From NCBI RefSeq assembly GCF_900105055.1, contig NZ_FNTA01000004.1:3441501-3505500 (forward strand): DNA of 64,000 nucleotides, in the 5' to 3' direction. Below are positions 26,637 to 36,401 of the stretch, piece after piece; the stretch's first letter is position 1, and every line of letters starts with the position of its first letter. The stretch is from Amycolatopsis lurida. GTDB lineage: Bacteria > Actinomycetota > Actinomycetes > Mycobacteriales > Pseudonocardiaceae. The notes beneath the pieces are model-generated. The model ran no database searches. It saw only the letters and a list, made by a program, of their open reading frames with translations, and was not told the DNA's origin. The position numbers and the translations under genes are program-made.

Positions 26637-27178
26637 TTGACGGCCTCCGCTTCGGTGGCCCCGGTGGGCTTGCGCGCGAGCTCCGGACCGTTGACGTAGT
26701 AGTCCTGCTCGTTCTCGCCCAGCCGCATCGGGTGCGGCGGCTGCTCCATACCGGGCAGCAGCGGCGCGAGCAGGTCTTCCTTGGTGTAGATCAACCGCTG
26801 CCGGTCGTCGTCGGCCAGCTCGTAGAAGTTGATCATCGTCAGGGACCGGGTCGGGCAGGCCTCGACGCACAACCCGCAGCCGATGCAGCGCAGGTAGTTG
26901 ATCTGGTAGTCGGCGCCGTACCGCTCACCGGGCGAGTAACGCGCCTCTTCGGTGTTGTCGCCGCCTTCGACGAAGATCGCGTCCGCCGGACAAGCCCACG
27001 CGCACAGCTCGCAGCCGACGCATTTCTCCAGCCCGTCCGGATGCCGGTTGAGCTGGTGCCTGCCGTGGTAGCGCGGAGCCGCGGGGGCGCCCGCCTCCGG
27101 GTACTCCTCGGTGGCGACCTTCTTGAACATCATCCCGAAGGTGACACCGAAACCCTTGATGGGATCAAACATCCCCAT
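26633..27178 (-). CDS. nuoI: NADH-quinone oxidoreductase subunit I
   Basis: NuoI, 181 aa, carries the two [4Fe-4S] clusters N6a and N6b that pass electrons to the quinone site. The motifs are CVGCELCAWACP and CIGCGLCVEACP. I chose the ATG giving MGMFDPIKGF because GGGAGG precedes it by 6 nt; it overlaps the end of nuoH by 14 bp. Confidence 0.94.
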   Translation of the reverse strand: MGMFDPIKGFGVTFGMMFKKVATEEYPEAGAPAAPRYHGRHQLNRHPDGLEKCVGCELCAWACPADAIFVEGGDNTEEARYSPGERYGADYQINYLRCIGCGLCVEACPTRSLTMINFYELADDDRQRLIYTKEDLLAPLLPGMEQPPHPMRLGENEQDYYVNGPELARKPTGATEAEAVK

Positions 27179-28502
27179 CGCCGGCCTCCCTTCCACTGGA
27201 AACCGCCGCGGGCTTGCGCTTGGCAGCCCGGGCTTCGGCCTTCGCGAGGGCCTTCTGACGCGGGGTCTTGTCCGGAACCTGCAGGTCGAGCGGCGGCACC
27301 GGGAACCCGCCACCGGTCACCGGGACGTAGTCGTCGTCCGGGACCTTCTTGTCCGGCAGCAGCAGGCTCAGGATGACGACGACGAGGATGAGCGCGCCGC
27401 CGCCGATGAGGATCTGCGGAGTGGACAGGCCACCCGAGTTCTTGATCGCGCGGACCGTGACGATCACGACGATCCAGACCAGGTTGACCGGCACCAGGAC
27501 CTTCCAGCCCAGCCGCATGAACTGGTCGTACCGCAGTCGCGGCAGCGTGCCGCGCAGCCAGATGAAGCCGAACAGCAGGATGAACAGCTTGGCGGCGAAC
27601 CAGATCAGCGGGAGCCAGCCCTGGTTCAGCGCGTGGTCGGCGCCGACGAACGGGAACTTCCAGCCGCCGAGGAACAACGTGGTCGCGAACGCCGAAACGA
27701 TCACCATGTTGACGTACTCGGCGAGGAAGAACATCGCGAACTTCATCGAGCTGTACTCGGTGTGGAAACCGCCGACCAGCTCGGATTCGGCCTCGGGGAG
27801 GTCGAACGGCGCGCGGTTGGTCTCGCCGACCATGGAGATCAGGTAGATCACGAAACTCGGCAGCAGCAGGTAGAAGTACCAGCCGCTCTGCTGCGACTCG
27901 ACGATCGCCGACGTCGACATCGAACCGGCGTAGAGGATGACGCCCACGATGGACAGCCCCATCGCGATCTCGTAGGAGATCACCTGGGCCGCGCTTCGCA
28001 GACCACCGAGCAGCGGATACGGCGAGCCGGACGACCAGCCCGCCAGCACCAGGCCGTACACGCCGATCGAGGAACAGGCGAGGATCACCAGCACGCCGAC
28101 CGGCAGGTCGACCAGCTGGAGCGTGGTGCGCTCGCCGAAGATCGAGACCACCGGGCCGAACGGGATCGCCGCCAGCGCGATGAGCGCCGGCACCGCGGAG
28201 ATCACCGGCGCGAGGAAGTACACCTTGCGGTCGGCGGTGTCCGGGATGATCTGTTCCTTGAACGGCAGCTTGATCGCGTCCGCGAGGGACTGCAGGTAGC
28301 CGCCGGGGCCGACCCGGTTCGGGCCGGGACGGTTCTGCATCCGGCCGACCGCTTTCCGCTCCCAGACGATCAGGAAGATCGTCAGGATCGGGCCGATCAG
28401 CAGGATGACGACCGTCTTGATCAGGATCAGCCACAACGGGTCGTCGGCCAGCAGCGCCGCCCGCTCGGCGGCGTCCGGCATCTGGCTGAGCAACGGAGTC
28501 AC
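27165..28502 (-). CDS. nuoH: NADH-quinone oxidoreductase subunit H
   Basis: NuoH, 445 aa, links the quinone cavity to the membrane arm. The NRPGPNRVGPGGYLQSLADAIK segment near the N-terminus and the loop ETNRAPFDLPEAESELVGGF are diagnostic. A 100-residue C-terminal extension rich in Pro/Lys/Ala goes beyond the enterobacterial length, as is common in actinobacteria. The GTG overlaps the nuoG stop (GTGA). Confidence 0.95.
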   Translation of the reverse strand: MTPLLSQMPDAAERAALLADDPLWLILIKTVVILLIGPILTIFLIVWERKAVGRMQNRPGPNRVGPGGYLQSLADAIKLPFKEQIIPDTADRKVYFLAPVISAVPALIALAAIPFGPVVSIFGERTTLQLVDLPVGVLVILACSSIGVYGLVLAGWSSGSPYPLLGGLRSAAQVISYEIAMGLSIVGVILYAGSMSTSAIVESQQSGWYFYLLLPSFVIYLISMVGETNRAPFDLPEAESELVGGFHTEYSSMKFAMFFLAEYVNMVIVSAFATTLFLGGWKFPFVGADHALNQGWLPLIWFAAKLFILLFGFIWLRGTLPRLRYDQFMRLGWKVLVPVNLVWIVVIVTVRAIKNSGGLSTPQILIGGGALILVVVILSLLLPDKKVPDDDYVPVTGGGFPVPPLDLQVPDKTPRQKALAKAEARAAKRKPAAVSSGREAGDGDV

Positions 28503-30967
28503 TTCTCACCTCCGGTGAGGGTGACGGCCGAGCCGTGACCGGCCGCGAGCGCGGCGCGGACGGCGGAGCCGTCGGAGTTGCCCGGGAGCCACACGACGCC
28601 GTCCGGCAGGTCCGCGACCTCGATCGGCAACGTGATGGAACCGCGTTCGGTGGAGACCTTCACGGTCTTGCCCAAGCCTTCGGCGGTCTTCGCCGAAAGC
28701 TTGGCGACGACCTCGCGCTGCGTGCCCTTGAGGTGCGGCTCGCCGTCCTGCAGCGAACCGTTGTCGATCAGCTGGCGCCAGGTGGCGAGGAGGACCTTGC
28801 CGTTCCCCGAGCTCGCGGCGGCGGCCGCCACCGGCTCGAAGGTCGCGGGCTCGGTCTTGCCGGGCAGCTTCGCCAGATCGGCGGCGGAAGCGGCCGGGGT
28901 CTGCGTGAAGATGTCCGCGTCCATCTCGACGGCGAGGGTGTCGAGCACCCGGCAGTCCGGCAGGGCGCCGGTGCCTTCGAGGGTGACGGCGAACTCGCGG
29001 CGGCGGCCTTCCCAGTTCAGGTAGCTGCCCGCCTTCTCGACCGCCGGAGCGATCGGGAGGACGACGTTCGCGTGCTCGGTGACCGCGCTGTGCCGCAGCT
29101 CCAGGCTCACCACGAACTTCGCGTTCACGAGTGCCCGCAACGCCAGGCCCGGATCCGGCAGGTCGTCCGGGTCGACGCCGCCGACCAGCAGGCCGTCGAG
29201 GCCGTTCTCGGCGGCCGCCTTGAGGATGGCGGTGGTGTCGCGGCCTTCCGTGGCGGGAAGCGTGACGCCCCAAGCCTTTTCGACCTCGGCGCGAGCCGCG
29301 GCGTCGGCGACCGGGCGGCCACCGGGCAGCAGCGTCGGCGCCGCGCCCGCCGCCAGGGCACCGCGTTCACCCGCACGACGCGGGATCCACGCGAGCCGGG
29401 CGCCGGTGCGCTCCACCAGCCGGTGCAGGGCCGAGAACAGGCCGGGGACCTCGGCGGCACGCTCGCCGACGAGGATCACCGAACCCTCGGCCGAAAGTGC
29501 CTGGTCGACGTCCTGCGCGTGCTGCGCGATGCCGTCGATCGCGGCGGCCTCGGAGCCCGGCGCGCAGGCCAGCAGCTCACCGAAGGTCTTGCGGACCGAC
29601 GAGGTGGTCCACTGTCCCAAGTGGACGACGCGGGTGCGGTTCTTGCGGGCCGCCTTGCGCAGCCGCAGGAACACGATCGGCGCTTCGTCCTCCGGCTCGA
29701 ACGCGACGCACAGCACCGTGCGTGCCCGCTCGATCTCGCGGAAGGTGACGCCGCTTTCCGGCGTCGTGCCGACCACGTGCGACGCGAGGAAGCCCAGCTC
29801 CTCGGCCGAATGCGGGCGGGCCCGGAAGTCGATGTCGTTGGTGCCCAGGGCGATCCGCGCGAACTTCGAGTACGCGTAGGCGTCCTCGACGGTCAGGCGG
29901 CCACCGGTCAGCACCGCAGCGCCCTTGCCGTCCCGCGCCTCGGCGAGCCCGGCGGCGGCCGCGCGCAGCGCGTCGGTCCAGGAGGCCTCTTCCAGCACGC
30001 CGTCGGCGTTGCGGACCAGCGGACGGCGGATGCGGTCGTCAGCCGTGGCGTACCGGAACGCGAACCGGCCCTTGTCGCAGATCCACTCTTCGTTGACCTC
30101 GGGGTCGTCGCCCGCGAGCTTCCGCATGACCTTGCCGCGGCGGAAGTCGGTCCGCTCGGCGCAGCCGGACGAGCAGTGCTCGCACACGCTCGGCGAGGAC
30201 ACCAGGTCGAACGGCCGCGAACGGAACCGGTACGCGGCCGACGTCAGCGCGCCGACCGGGCAGATCTGGATGACGTTGCCGGAGAAGTACGACTGGAACG
30301 GCTGGCCCGACGTCGTTCGCGAAGCCAGGTCCAGCACGTCCGCGGTCTCCGCGGTGCCGATCTGCTGGTGGGCGCCGCGTTCGAGCAGTTCGATGAACGG
30401 GTCGCCGGCGATCTCGCGGGAGAACCGGGTGCAGCGCTGGCAGAGCACGCATCGCTCGCGGTCCAGCAACACCTGCGAGGAGATCGGCAGCGGCTTCGGG
30501 AACGTCCGCTTCGTGTCGACGAAACGGGAGTCCGCGCGGCCGTGCGCGAGCGCCTGGTTCTGCAGCGGGCATTCGCCGCCCTTGTCGCAGATCGGGCAGT
30601 CCAGCGGGTGGTTGATGAGCAGCAGCTCCATCACACCCTGCTGGGCCTTGTCCGCGACGGCCGAGGTCAGCTGGGTCTTCACGACCATGCCGTCGGCGAC
30701 CGTCATGGTGCACGACGCCTGCGGCTTCGGCATCGGGCGGCCGCCCATTTCGACCTCGACCAGGCACTGGCGGCAGGCCCCCGCCGGGTCGAGCAGCGGG
30801 TGGTCGCAGAAGCGCGGGATGACCGTGCCGAGCCGTTCGGCGGTGCGGATCAGCAGCTCGCCCTTGGGCGCGATGACCTCTTCGCCGTCGATGACCAGTT
30901 TGACGTGGCCTTCGGGGACCGGGGTCTCTTCGACCTCGGTTCCGGGCTTGTCGGGTGCGATCGTCAT
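28499..30967 (-). CDS. nuoG: NADH-quinone oxidoreductase subunit G
   Basis: NuoG, 822 aa, is the large iron-sulfur subunit of the peripheral arm. In order it has an N-terminal [2Fe-2S] ferredoxin domain (CDHPLLDPAGACRQCLVEVE), the HxxxCxxC region with HPLDCPICDKGGECPLQ, a [4Fe-4S] site CVLCQRCTRF, and a molybdopterin-oxidoreductase-type domain opened by CEHCSSGCAER...WICDKGRFAF, whose four cysteines fit cluster N7. No molybdenum cofactor is expected to be bound. The ATG overlaps the nuoF stop (ATGA). Confidence 0.95.
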   Translation of the reverse strand: MTIAPDKPGTEVEETPVPEGHVKLVIDGEEVIAPKGELLIRTAERLGTVIPRFCDHPLLDPAGACRQCLVEVEMGGRPMPKPQASCTMTVADGMVVKTQLTSAVADKAQQGVMELLLINHPLDCPICDKGGECPLQNQALAHGRADSRFVDTKRTFPKPLPISSQVLLDRERCVLCQRCTRFSREIAGDPFIELLERGAHQQIGTAETADVLDLASRTTSGQPFQSYFSGNVIQICPVGALTSAAYRFRSRPFDLVSSPSVCEHCSSGCAERTDFRRGKVMRKLAGDDPEVNEEWICDKGRFAFRYATADDRIRRPLVRNADGVLEEASWTDALRAAAAGLAEARDGKGAAVLTGGRLTVEDAYAYSKFARIALGTNDIDFRARPHSAEELGFLASHVVGTTPESGVTFREIERARTVLCVAFEPEDEAPIVFLRLRKAARKNRTRVVHLGQWTTSSVRKTFGELLACAPGSEAAAIDGIAQHAQDVDQALSAEGSVILVGERAAEVPGLFSALHRLVERTGARLAWIPRRAGERGALAAGAAPTLLPGGRPVADAAARAEVEKAWGVTLPATEGRDTTAILKAAAENGLDGLLVGGVDPDDLPDPGLALRALVNAKFVVSLELRHSAVTEHANVVLPIAPAVEKAGSYLNWEGRRREFAVTLEGTGALPDCRVLDTLAVEMDADIFTQTPAASAADLAKLPGKTEPATFEPVAAAAASSGNGKVLLATWRQLIDNGSLQDGEPHLKGTQREVVAKLSAKTAEGLGKTVKVSTERGSITLPIEVADLPDGVVWLPGNSDGSAVRAALAAGHGSAVTLTGGEK

Positions 30968-32244
30968 GCCTGCGCCCCCACCAGTTCGCGCTTGTTGGTT
31001 TCACACAGTGCGAGGAATTCCTCGCGGAAGTACTTGATCCCGCTCTGGATCGGCGAGACCGCGCCGTCGCCGAGGGCGCAGAACGAGCGGCCGAGGATGT
31101 TGTCGCAGACGTCGAGCAGGGTGTCGATGTCCTCCTCGGTGCCGTGGCCCTCGACCATGCGCTCCAGGATCTGCGCCAGCCAGTACGTGCCCTCGCGGCA
31201 CGGCGTGCACTTGCCGCAGGACTCGTGCTCGTAGAACTGCGTCCACTTCATCACGGCCCACGGCACGGAAACGGTCTCGTTGAAGACCTGCACGGCCGTC
31301 GTGCCCAGCATCGACCCGGCTTCCGCCGCGCCTTCGAAGTCCAGCGGAACATCGAGGTGCTCGGCGGTGAACATCGGCGTGGACGAACCACCCGGCGTCC
31401 AGAACTTCAGCGGGATGCCGTCCTTCATGCCGCCCGCCATGTCCAGCAGCTCGCGCAGCGTGGTGCCGAGCGGGCATTCGTACTGGCCGGGCTTCTCGAC
31501 GTGGCCGGAGATCGAGTAGATCTTCGGGCCGGGCGACTTCTCGCGGCCCATCTGGCGGAACCAGTCGGAACCGCCGTTGACGATGTACGGCGCGCTCGCG
31601 ATGGTCTCGACGTTGTTCACCGTGGTCGGCGCGGCGTAGAGACCGGCGGCGGCCGGGAACGGCGGCTTGAGCCGCGGCTGGCCGCGACGGCCTTCCAGCG
31701 AGTCCAGCAGCGCCGTCTCCTCGCCGCAGATGTACGCCCCGGCGCCCGCGTGCACGGTGATGTCGAGGTCGAATCCGGAGTCGAGGATGTTGTTGCCGAG
31801 GTAACCCGCTTCGTACGCCTCGCGCACGGCCGCGTTGAGGCGGCGGATGCAGTGCAGCGCCTCGCCGCGGACGTAGATGAAGCAGTGGTGCGAGCGCATC
31901 GCGTACGAGGCGATGATGCAGCCCTCGATCAGCGAGTGCGGGTCCGCCATCATCAGCGGGATGTCCTTGCAGGTGCCCGGCTCGCCCTCGTCGGCGTTGA
32001 TGACGAGGTAGTGTGGCTTGTCCTCGTTCGGCGGCATGAAGGACCACTTGATGCCGGCCGGGAAGCCCGCGCCGCCACGGCCGCGGAGGCCGGAGTCCTT
32101 GACCAACTGGACGATCTGCTCGGGAGTGGCCTTCAGCGCCTTGCGGATCGCGGTGTAGCCCTCGAGGGCTTCGTAGGACTGGATCGTCCAGGAGTTGGGC
32201 GAAAGCCAGCGCTTCGTGAGGACCGGAGTGATGGGATCGGCCAT
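30964..32244 (-). CDS. nuoF: NADH-quinone oxidoreductase subunit F
   Basis: NuoF, 426 aa, binds NADH and FMN and carries cluster N3. GLRGRGGAGFPAGIKW is the NADH-binding glycine loop, GAGAYICGEETALLDSLEG contributes to FMN binding, and CGKCTPCREG plus a later cysteine ligate the [4Fe-4S] cluster. The start overlaps the nuoE stop (TAATG). Confidence 0.96.
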   Translation of the reverse strand: MADPITPVLTKRWLSPNSWTIQSYEALEGYTAIRKALKATPEQIVQLVKDSGLRGRGGAGFPAGIKWSFMPPNEDKPHYLVINADEGEPGTCKDIPLMMADPHSLIEGCIIASYAMRSHHCFIYVRGEALHCIRRLNAAVREAYEAGYLGNNILDSGFDLDITVHAGAGAYICGEETALLDSLEGRRGQPRLKPPFPAAAGLYAAPTTVNNVETIASAPYIVNGGSDWFRQMGREKSPGPKIYSISGHVEKPGQYECPLGTTLRELLDMAGGMKDGIPLKFWTPGGSSTPMFTAEHLDVPLDFEGAAEAGSMLGTTAVQVFNETVSVPWAVMKWTQFYEHESCGKCTPCREGTYWLAQILERMVEGHGTEEDIDTLLDVCDNILGRSFCALGDGAVSPIQSGIKYFREEFLALCETNKRELVGAQA

Positions 32245-33116
32245 TACTTCTTCTCCACTTCCGGAAGCGGAACGTCCTTCATCGCGGGCGCGGTCCAGCC
32301 GCGGTCCTGCGCGACCTGCGCTCCCCGCAGGGTTTCGACGGCCTGAGAAGGACCATCGACGTCCGTGCGGTACTGCTGCGCGTCCTCCGGGAAGAACCCG
32401 GCGAGCTGCAGTTCGGCGCCCTTGAAGTTCGTCAGCGGCGCGCCGCGCGTCGGGGCCGGCTTCTTGCCCGCCTGCAACGCGTCGACCAGCGCGACGGCCT
32501 TGTCCTCGGTCTGGTTGTCGAAGTACTCGTAGTTGACCTGGATGACCGGGGCGAGGTCACAGGCCGCGAGACATTCGGCGTGCTCCAGCGTGATCGAACC
32601 GGGCTCGTTCGGCGTGCCCGCGGTCTCGTTGTGCCCCAACGGCTTCTCTTCGGAACCGAGGTGCGTCTGGAGCTTCTTGTAGATCGCGTCGCCGCCCATG
32701 GCCGCGCACAGCGTGTTCGTGCAGACGCTCACCAGGTGCTCGCCGCACGGGCGGCGCTTGTACATGGTGTAGAACGTCGCGACCGCGCTGACCTCGGCGT
32801 CGGACAGGTCCAGGTTCCGCGCGCAGAAGGCGATGCCCTCCTGGCTCACGTAACCCTGCACCGACTGCACGAGGTGCAGCATCGGCAGCAGCGCCGACCT
32901 CGACTGCGGGTACCGCGCGATCAGGTTCTGCGCCCTGGCGTAGGTGTCGGCGTCGAAGATGTCTTCGAGCTTCGCGTTCTCCAGGATCCCCTCCGCCTCG
33001 GCGGGATCCGGCGCGATCGCGATCACGTCGACGTCACCACCGGCGGCGATATGGGTCTGCTCGGCCAGGCTGGTGCCGGGCTCGGGCGTCGGTGTCGTTC
33101 CGGGCTGGGTGCTCAA
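32244..33116 (-). CDS. nuoE: NADH-quinone oxidoreductase subunit E
   Basis: NuoE, 290 aa, holds the [2Fe-2S] cluster N1a: CTNTLC and CLAACD are the ligand pairs in the thioredoxin-like domain. A 50-residue N-terminal extension (Pro/Thr-rich) and a C-terminal tail of about 75 residues make it longer than E. coli NuoE but near the mycobacterial size. I infer a TTG start at 33116 because it overlaps the nuoD stop (TTGA) in the same style as the other junctions; the frame is open further upstream only within nuoD. Confidence 0.9.
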   Translation of the reverse strand: MSTQPGTTPTPEPGTSLAEQTHIAAGGDVDVIAIAPDPAEAEGILENAKLEDIFDADTYARAQNLIARYPQSRSALLPMLHLVQSVQGYVSQEGIAFCARNLDLSDAEVSAVATFYTMYKRRPCGEHLVSVCTNTLCAAMGGDAIYKKLQTHLGSEEKPLGHNETAGTPNEPGSITLEHAECLAACDLAPVIQVNYEYFDNQTEDKAVALVDALQAGKKPAPTRGAPLTNFKGAELQLAGFFPEDAQQYRTDVDGPSQAVETLRGAQVAQDRGWTAPAMKDVPLPEVEKK

Positions 33117-34492
33117 CGGTCCACTCCCCCCATGACGGGGTCGATCGAGGCGATGGCGGCGATCACGTCCGCCACCAGGCCGCCTTCGGCCATCGCGGGC
33201 ATCGACTGCAGATTCACGAAGCTCGGTTCGCGCACGTGGACCCGCAGCGGCCTGGTACCGCCGTCGGAGACCAGGTGCACGCCGAGTTCGCCGCGCGGCG
33301 ATTCCACCGACGTGTAGGTCTGGCCCGGCGGGACCTTGAAGCCCTCGGTGACCAGCTTGAAGTGATGGATCAGCGATTCCATCGACTGGCCCATGATCTT
33401 GCGGACGTGCTCGAGCGAGTTGCCCATGCCGTCGCTGCCGATCGAGAGCTGCGCCGGCCAGGCGACCTTCTTGTCCTCGACCATGACCGGGCCCGGCTCG
33501 AGCTTCTTCAGGCACTGCTTGATGATCCGCAGGCTCTGGTGCATCTCCTCGACGCGCAGCAGGTAGCGCGCCCAGCAGTCCGCCTCGGTCGAGGTCGGGA
33601 TGTCGAACTCGAACTCGTCGTAGCGCGAGTACGGCTCGGTCTTGCGCATGTCCCACGGGAGACCGGCGCTGCGCAGCACCGGGCCGGTGACGCCGAGCGC
33701 GAGGCAAGCGTCGACCGGCAGGTACCCGACGCCCTTGAGCCGGTTGCGCCAGATCGGCTGACCGGTGAAGAGCTTGTCGTACAAGGGAAGCCGCTCGTCC
33801 ATCGTCTTGACGAACGCGCTGACCACCTCTTGGTAGTCGTCCGGCATGTCCTGCGCGAGGCCGCCGGGGCGGATGAACGCGTGGTTCATCCGGAGACCGG
33901 TGAGGTGCTCCAGCAGGTGCAGGACCTCTTCGCGCTCACGGAACCCGAGCGTCATCGCCGTGGTGGCACCGAGTTCCATGCCGCCGGTGGCGATGTAGAC
34001 CAGGTGCGAGCCGATGCGGTTGATCTCCAGCAGCATCACGCGCAGCAGTTCGGCGCGGCGCGGGGCCTGGATGCCGAGCAGCTTCTCGACGCCGAGGCAG
34101 TACGCCATCTCGGTCGACAGCGGGGCGAGGTAGTCCATGCGCGTCACGAAGGTGACGCCCTGGGTCCACGTGCGGTACTCGCAGTTCTTCTCGATCCCGG
34201 TGTGCAGGTAGCCGATGACCGAACGGAGCTGGGTGACGGTCTCGCCCTCCATCTCCAGCACGAGCCGGAGCACGCCGTGCGTCGACGGGTGCTGCGGGCC
34301 CATGTTGATGACCATGCGCTCGTCGTGGCGGGAGTCCTCGATGAGGTCTTCCCAGTCACCGCCGGAAACGGTGTAGACGCGGCCTTCGGTCGTGTCGCGG
34401 GAGTCCGCGTAGTCGACGTCGTCGGTGCTGTCGGCGCCTTGGGGGCCGGTGGCGGTGCCTGTCGTGACGTCGGAGAGGTTTTCGGTGCTCAC
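33113..34492 (-). CDS. nuoD: NADH-quinone oxidoreductase subunit D
   Basis: NuoD, 459 aa, is the 49-kDa-type subunit forming the quinone-binding pocket with NuoB. INMGPQHPSTHGVLRLVLE and the later RPGG segment are signatures. The quinone-site histidine lies in the first of these. The 60 N-terminal residues are acidic and unstructured. The GTG overlaps the nuoC stop (GTGA). Confidence 0.95.
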   Translation of the reverse strand: MSTENLSDVTTGTATGPQGADSTDDVDYADSRDTTEGRVYTVSGGDWEDLIEDSRHDERMVINMGPQHPSTHGVLRLVLEMEGETVTQLRSVIGYLHTGIEKNCEYRTWTQGVTFVTRMDYLAPLSTEMAYCLGVEKLLGIQAPRRAELLRVMLLEINRIGSHLVYIATGGMELGATTAMTLGFREREEVLHLLEHLTGLRMNHAFIRPGGLAQDMPDDYQEVVSAFVKTMDERLPLYDKLFTGQPIWRNRLKGVGYLPVDACLALGVTGPVLRSAGLPWDMRKTEPYSRYDEFEFDIPTSTEADCWARYLLRVEEMHQSLRIIKQCLKKLEPGPVMVEDKKVAWPAQLSIGSDGMGNSLEHVRKIMGQSMESLIHHFKLVTEGFKVPPGQTYTSVESPRGELGVHLVSDGGTRPLRVHVREPSFVNLQSMPAMAEGGLVADVIAAIASIDPVMGGVDR

Positions 34493-35262
34493 GAGTACGA
34501 CCTCCGCTGGTCCGGCGGCGGGATCTCCGCGCCCTTGTATTCGACCGGGATCCCGCCGAGCGGGTAGTCCTTGCGCTGGGGGTGGCCGTCCCAGTCGTCC
34601 GGCATGAGGATGCGGGTCAGCGCCGGGTGCCCGTCGTAGACGATGCCGAACATGTCCCAGGCTTCCCGCTCCTGCCAGTCGGCCGTCGGGTAGACCCCGA
34701 CCAGCGACGGGACGTGCGGGTCTTCGATGTCGAGCGTGACCTCCAGCCGGATGCGGCGGCGGTAGGTCATCGACGTGAAGTGGTAGACCGAGTGCAGACG
34801 CTGCGGGACGTCGACGCCATAGTCCACGCCCGAGACCGAGCTGAGCAGCTCGAAGCGGAGACCGGCGTCGTCGCGCAGGACCTTGGCGATCTCGACGAGG
34901 TGCTCGCGGGAGACGTAGAAGGTGATCTCGCCGCGGTCGACCGTGGTCTGCAGGATCGCGTTCGCCGGGATCTTGTTGTCCGCCAAGGCCGCGTAGAACT
35001 CGTCGGCGAACTCGTCGAACCAGCCGCCGTACGGGCGCTCCGCCGGGGGCGGGCTGTACGCGGGAAGGCGGACGCCGCCGTAACCGGAGGTGTCACCGGT
35101 GCCGCGCACGCCGAACATGCCTTGGCGCTCTTTGCCGGTGACGACCGGCTCGGCCGGACGGGCGCCCTGCGGCTCGAGGCCGCCTGCGGGCCGGTCGGCG
35201 CTGGACTGCTCGCCGCCGGTTTCCGGGGTTTCGGGGGAGTTTTCTTCGGGCACGTCGCTCAC
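34489..35262 (-). CDS. nuoC: NADH-quinone oxidoreductase subunit C
   Basis: NuoC, 257 aa, is the 30-kDa-type peripheral-arm subunit. The C-terminal ADWQEREAWDMFGIVYDGHPALTRILMPDDWDGHPQRKDYPL segment is the family signature. The first 70 residues are a low-complexity Pro/Glu/Gly extension. The GTG overlaps the nuoB stop (GTGA). Confidence 0.95.
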   Translation of the reverse strand: MSDVPEENSPETPETGGEQSSADRPAGGLEPQGARPAEPVVTGKERQGMFGVRGTGDTSGYGGVRLPAYSPPPAERPYGGWFDEFADEFYAALADNKIPANAILQTTVDRGEITFYVSREHLVEIAKVLRDDAGLRFELLSSVSGVDYGVDVPQRLHSVYHFTSMTYRRRIRLEVTLDIEDPHVPSLVGVYPTADWQEREAWDMFGIVYDGHPALTRILMPDDWDGHPQRKDYPLGGIPVEYKGAEIPPPDQRRSYS

Positions 35263-35807
35263 TTCTTCGCGTACTTGATCGAGGAGGCGATCAGCTCGGT
35301 GCGCTCACCGCTGGCGGCGCGGATCGCGGCCCGGCGGGCGTTGATCGGCTCGTCCTGGATCTTGGCGTGCAGCTTCAGGATCGCGTCGAGCAGCATTTCG
35401 GGGCGCGGCGGGCAGCCGGGGAGGTACATGTCGACCGGGACGATGTGGTCGACGCCCTGCACCACGGCGTAGTTGTTGAACATCCCGCCGGACGAGGCGC
35501 AGACGCCCATCGCCAGCACCCACTTGGGCTCGGCCATCTGGTCGTAGATCTGGCGGAGCACCGGCGCCATCTTCTGCGTGACCCGGCCGGCGACGATCAT
35601 CAGATCCGCCTGGCGCGGCGTCGCGCTGAAGCGCTCCATGCCGAAACGCGCGATGTCGTAACGGGAACCGCCGACGGTCATCATCTCGATCGCGCAGCAG
35701 GCGAGACCGAAGGTGGCGGGCCACATCGAGTTCTTGCGCGCCCAGTTGACCAGGCCTTCAAGGCTGGCGAGCAGGATGCCGTTGGGGAGTTTTTCTTCGA
35801 GGCCCAT
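35259..35807 (-). CDS. nuoB: NADH-quinone oxidoreductase subunit B
   Basis: NuoB, 182 aa, carries cluster N2, the terminal iron-sulfur centre that reduces quinone. The tandem cysteines in FGLACCAIEMM, the cysteine in MGVCASSGGMF and the one in YLPGCPPRPEML are the ligands. The ATG at 35807 is 6 bp after the nuoA stop. Confidence 0.96.
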   Translation of the reverse strand: MGLEEKLPNGILLASLEGLVNWARKNSMWPATFGLACCAIEMMTVGGSRYDIARFGMERFSATPRQADLMIVAGRVTQKMAPVLRQIYDQMAEPKWVLAMGVCASSGGMFNNYAVVQGVDHIVPVDMYLPGCPPRPEMLLDAILKLHAKIQDEPINARRAAIRAASGERTELIASSIKYAKK

Positions 35808-35813
35808 GCTTCT

Positions 35814-36227
35814 CTAGTTCCAATCCAGGCCGCCGCGACGCCACACGTAGGCGTACGCGAAACCGACCGTCGCGATGAACAGCACGATCTCCACCAGGCC
35901 GAACATGCCCAGCGCGTCCGCGGAGACCGCGAACGGGTAGAGGAAGACCATCTCGATGTCGAACAGGATGAACAGCATCGCGGTGATGTAGTACGCGACC
36001 GGCATCCGGCCGCCGCCGACGACCGGTTGCGGCGACGGTTCGATACCGCATTCGTAGGCCGCGAGCTTCGCCTTGTTGGCCCGGCTCGGGCCGACGAGCG
36101 GGCCGAGCAGCACCGAGAGCACCGCGAAGCCGAGAGCGAGGACGAACAAGAGGACCAGGGGGAGGTACATGTCCAGGTTCGGCACCGAGGGGGTGGTCGC
36201 CTGGGTCAGCACGGGCAACATCAGCAC
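35814..36227 (-). CDS. nuoA: NADH-quinone oxidoreductase subunit A
   Basis: NuoA, 137 aa from the chosen GTG, has three membrane helices and the loop YECGIEPSPQPVVGGGRMPVAYYITAMLFILFDIEMVFLYP with conserved Cys and acidic residues at the quinone-site entrance. It is first in the 14-gene nuo operon. The start is uncertain: the GTG at 36227 and ATG at 36221 lie 14-20 nt after GGAAAGG, while the ATG at 36170 would give the shorter family length but has no ribosome site. Confidence 0.92.
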   Translation of the reverse strand: MLMLPVLTQATTPSVPNLDMYLPLVLLFVLALGFAVLSVLLGPLVGPSRANKAKLAAYECGIEPSPQPVVGGGRMPVAYYITAMLFILFDIEMVFLYPFAVSADALGMFGLVEIVLFIATVGFAYAYVWRRGGLDWN

Positions 36228-36366
36228 GGGGTTTTCGCCATCCTTTCCGCGCCGCTGCGGTTTTCGAGTCGGGGTTCACCGCTTCCCACGGTCGGCACCC
36301 TAAGTCACCTGGGTCACACCGCCGAGGGTTAGGCAACCCTTACGGGCCGTGCATGACGGCCCCCTT

Positions 36367-36388
36367 GCTTGTGAAATAGTTCACAAGC
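36367..36388. promoter_or_regulatory. Rex-type operator 1 upstream of nuo
   Basis: GCTTGTGAA-ATAG-TTCACAAGC is a perfect 9-bp inverted repeat with a 4-bp centre. Its core TTGTGAA-N4-TTCACAA is the binding pattern of the NADH-sensing repressor Rex. In Streptomyces coelicolor Rex is known to act on cyd, rex-hem and nuo promoters. It lies about 140 bp upstream of the nuoA GTG. Confidence 0.75.
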
Positions 36389-36401
36389 CTCCCGTCGAGG
36401 A

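Noticed and set aside
28535..31234. A 899-codon plus-strand frame over nuoG
   Set aside because: Antisense shadow of nuoG with no domain, no ribosome site and Arg/Ala/Gly/Asp bias.
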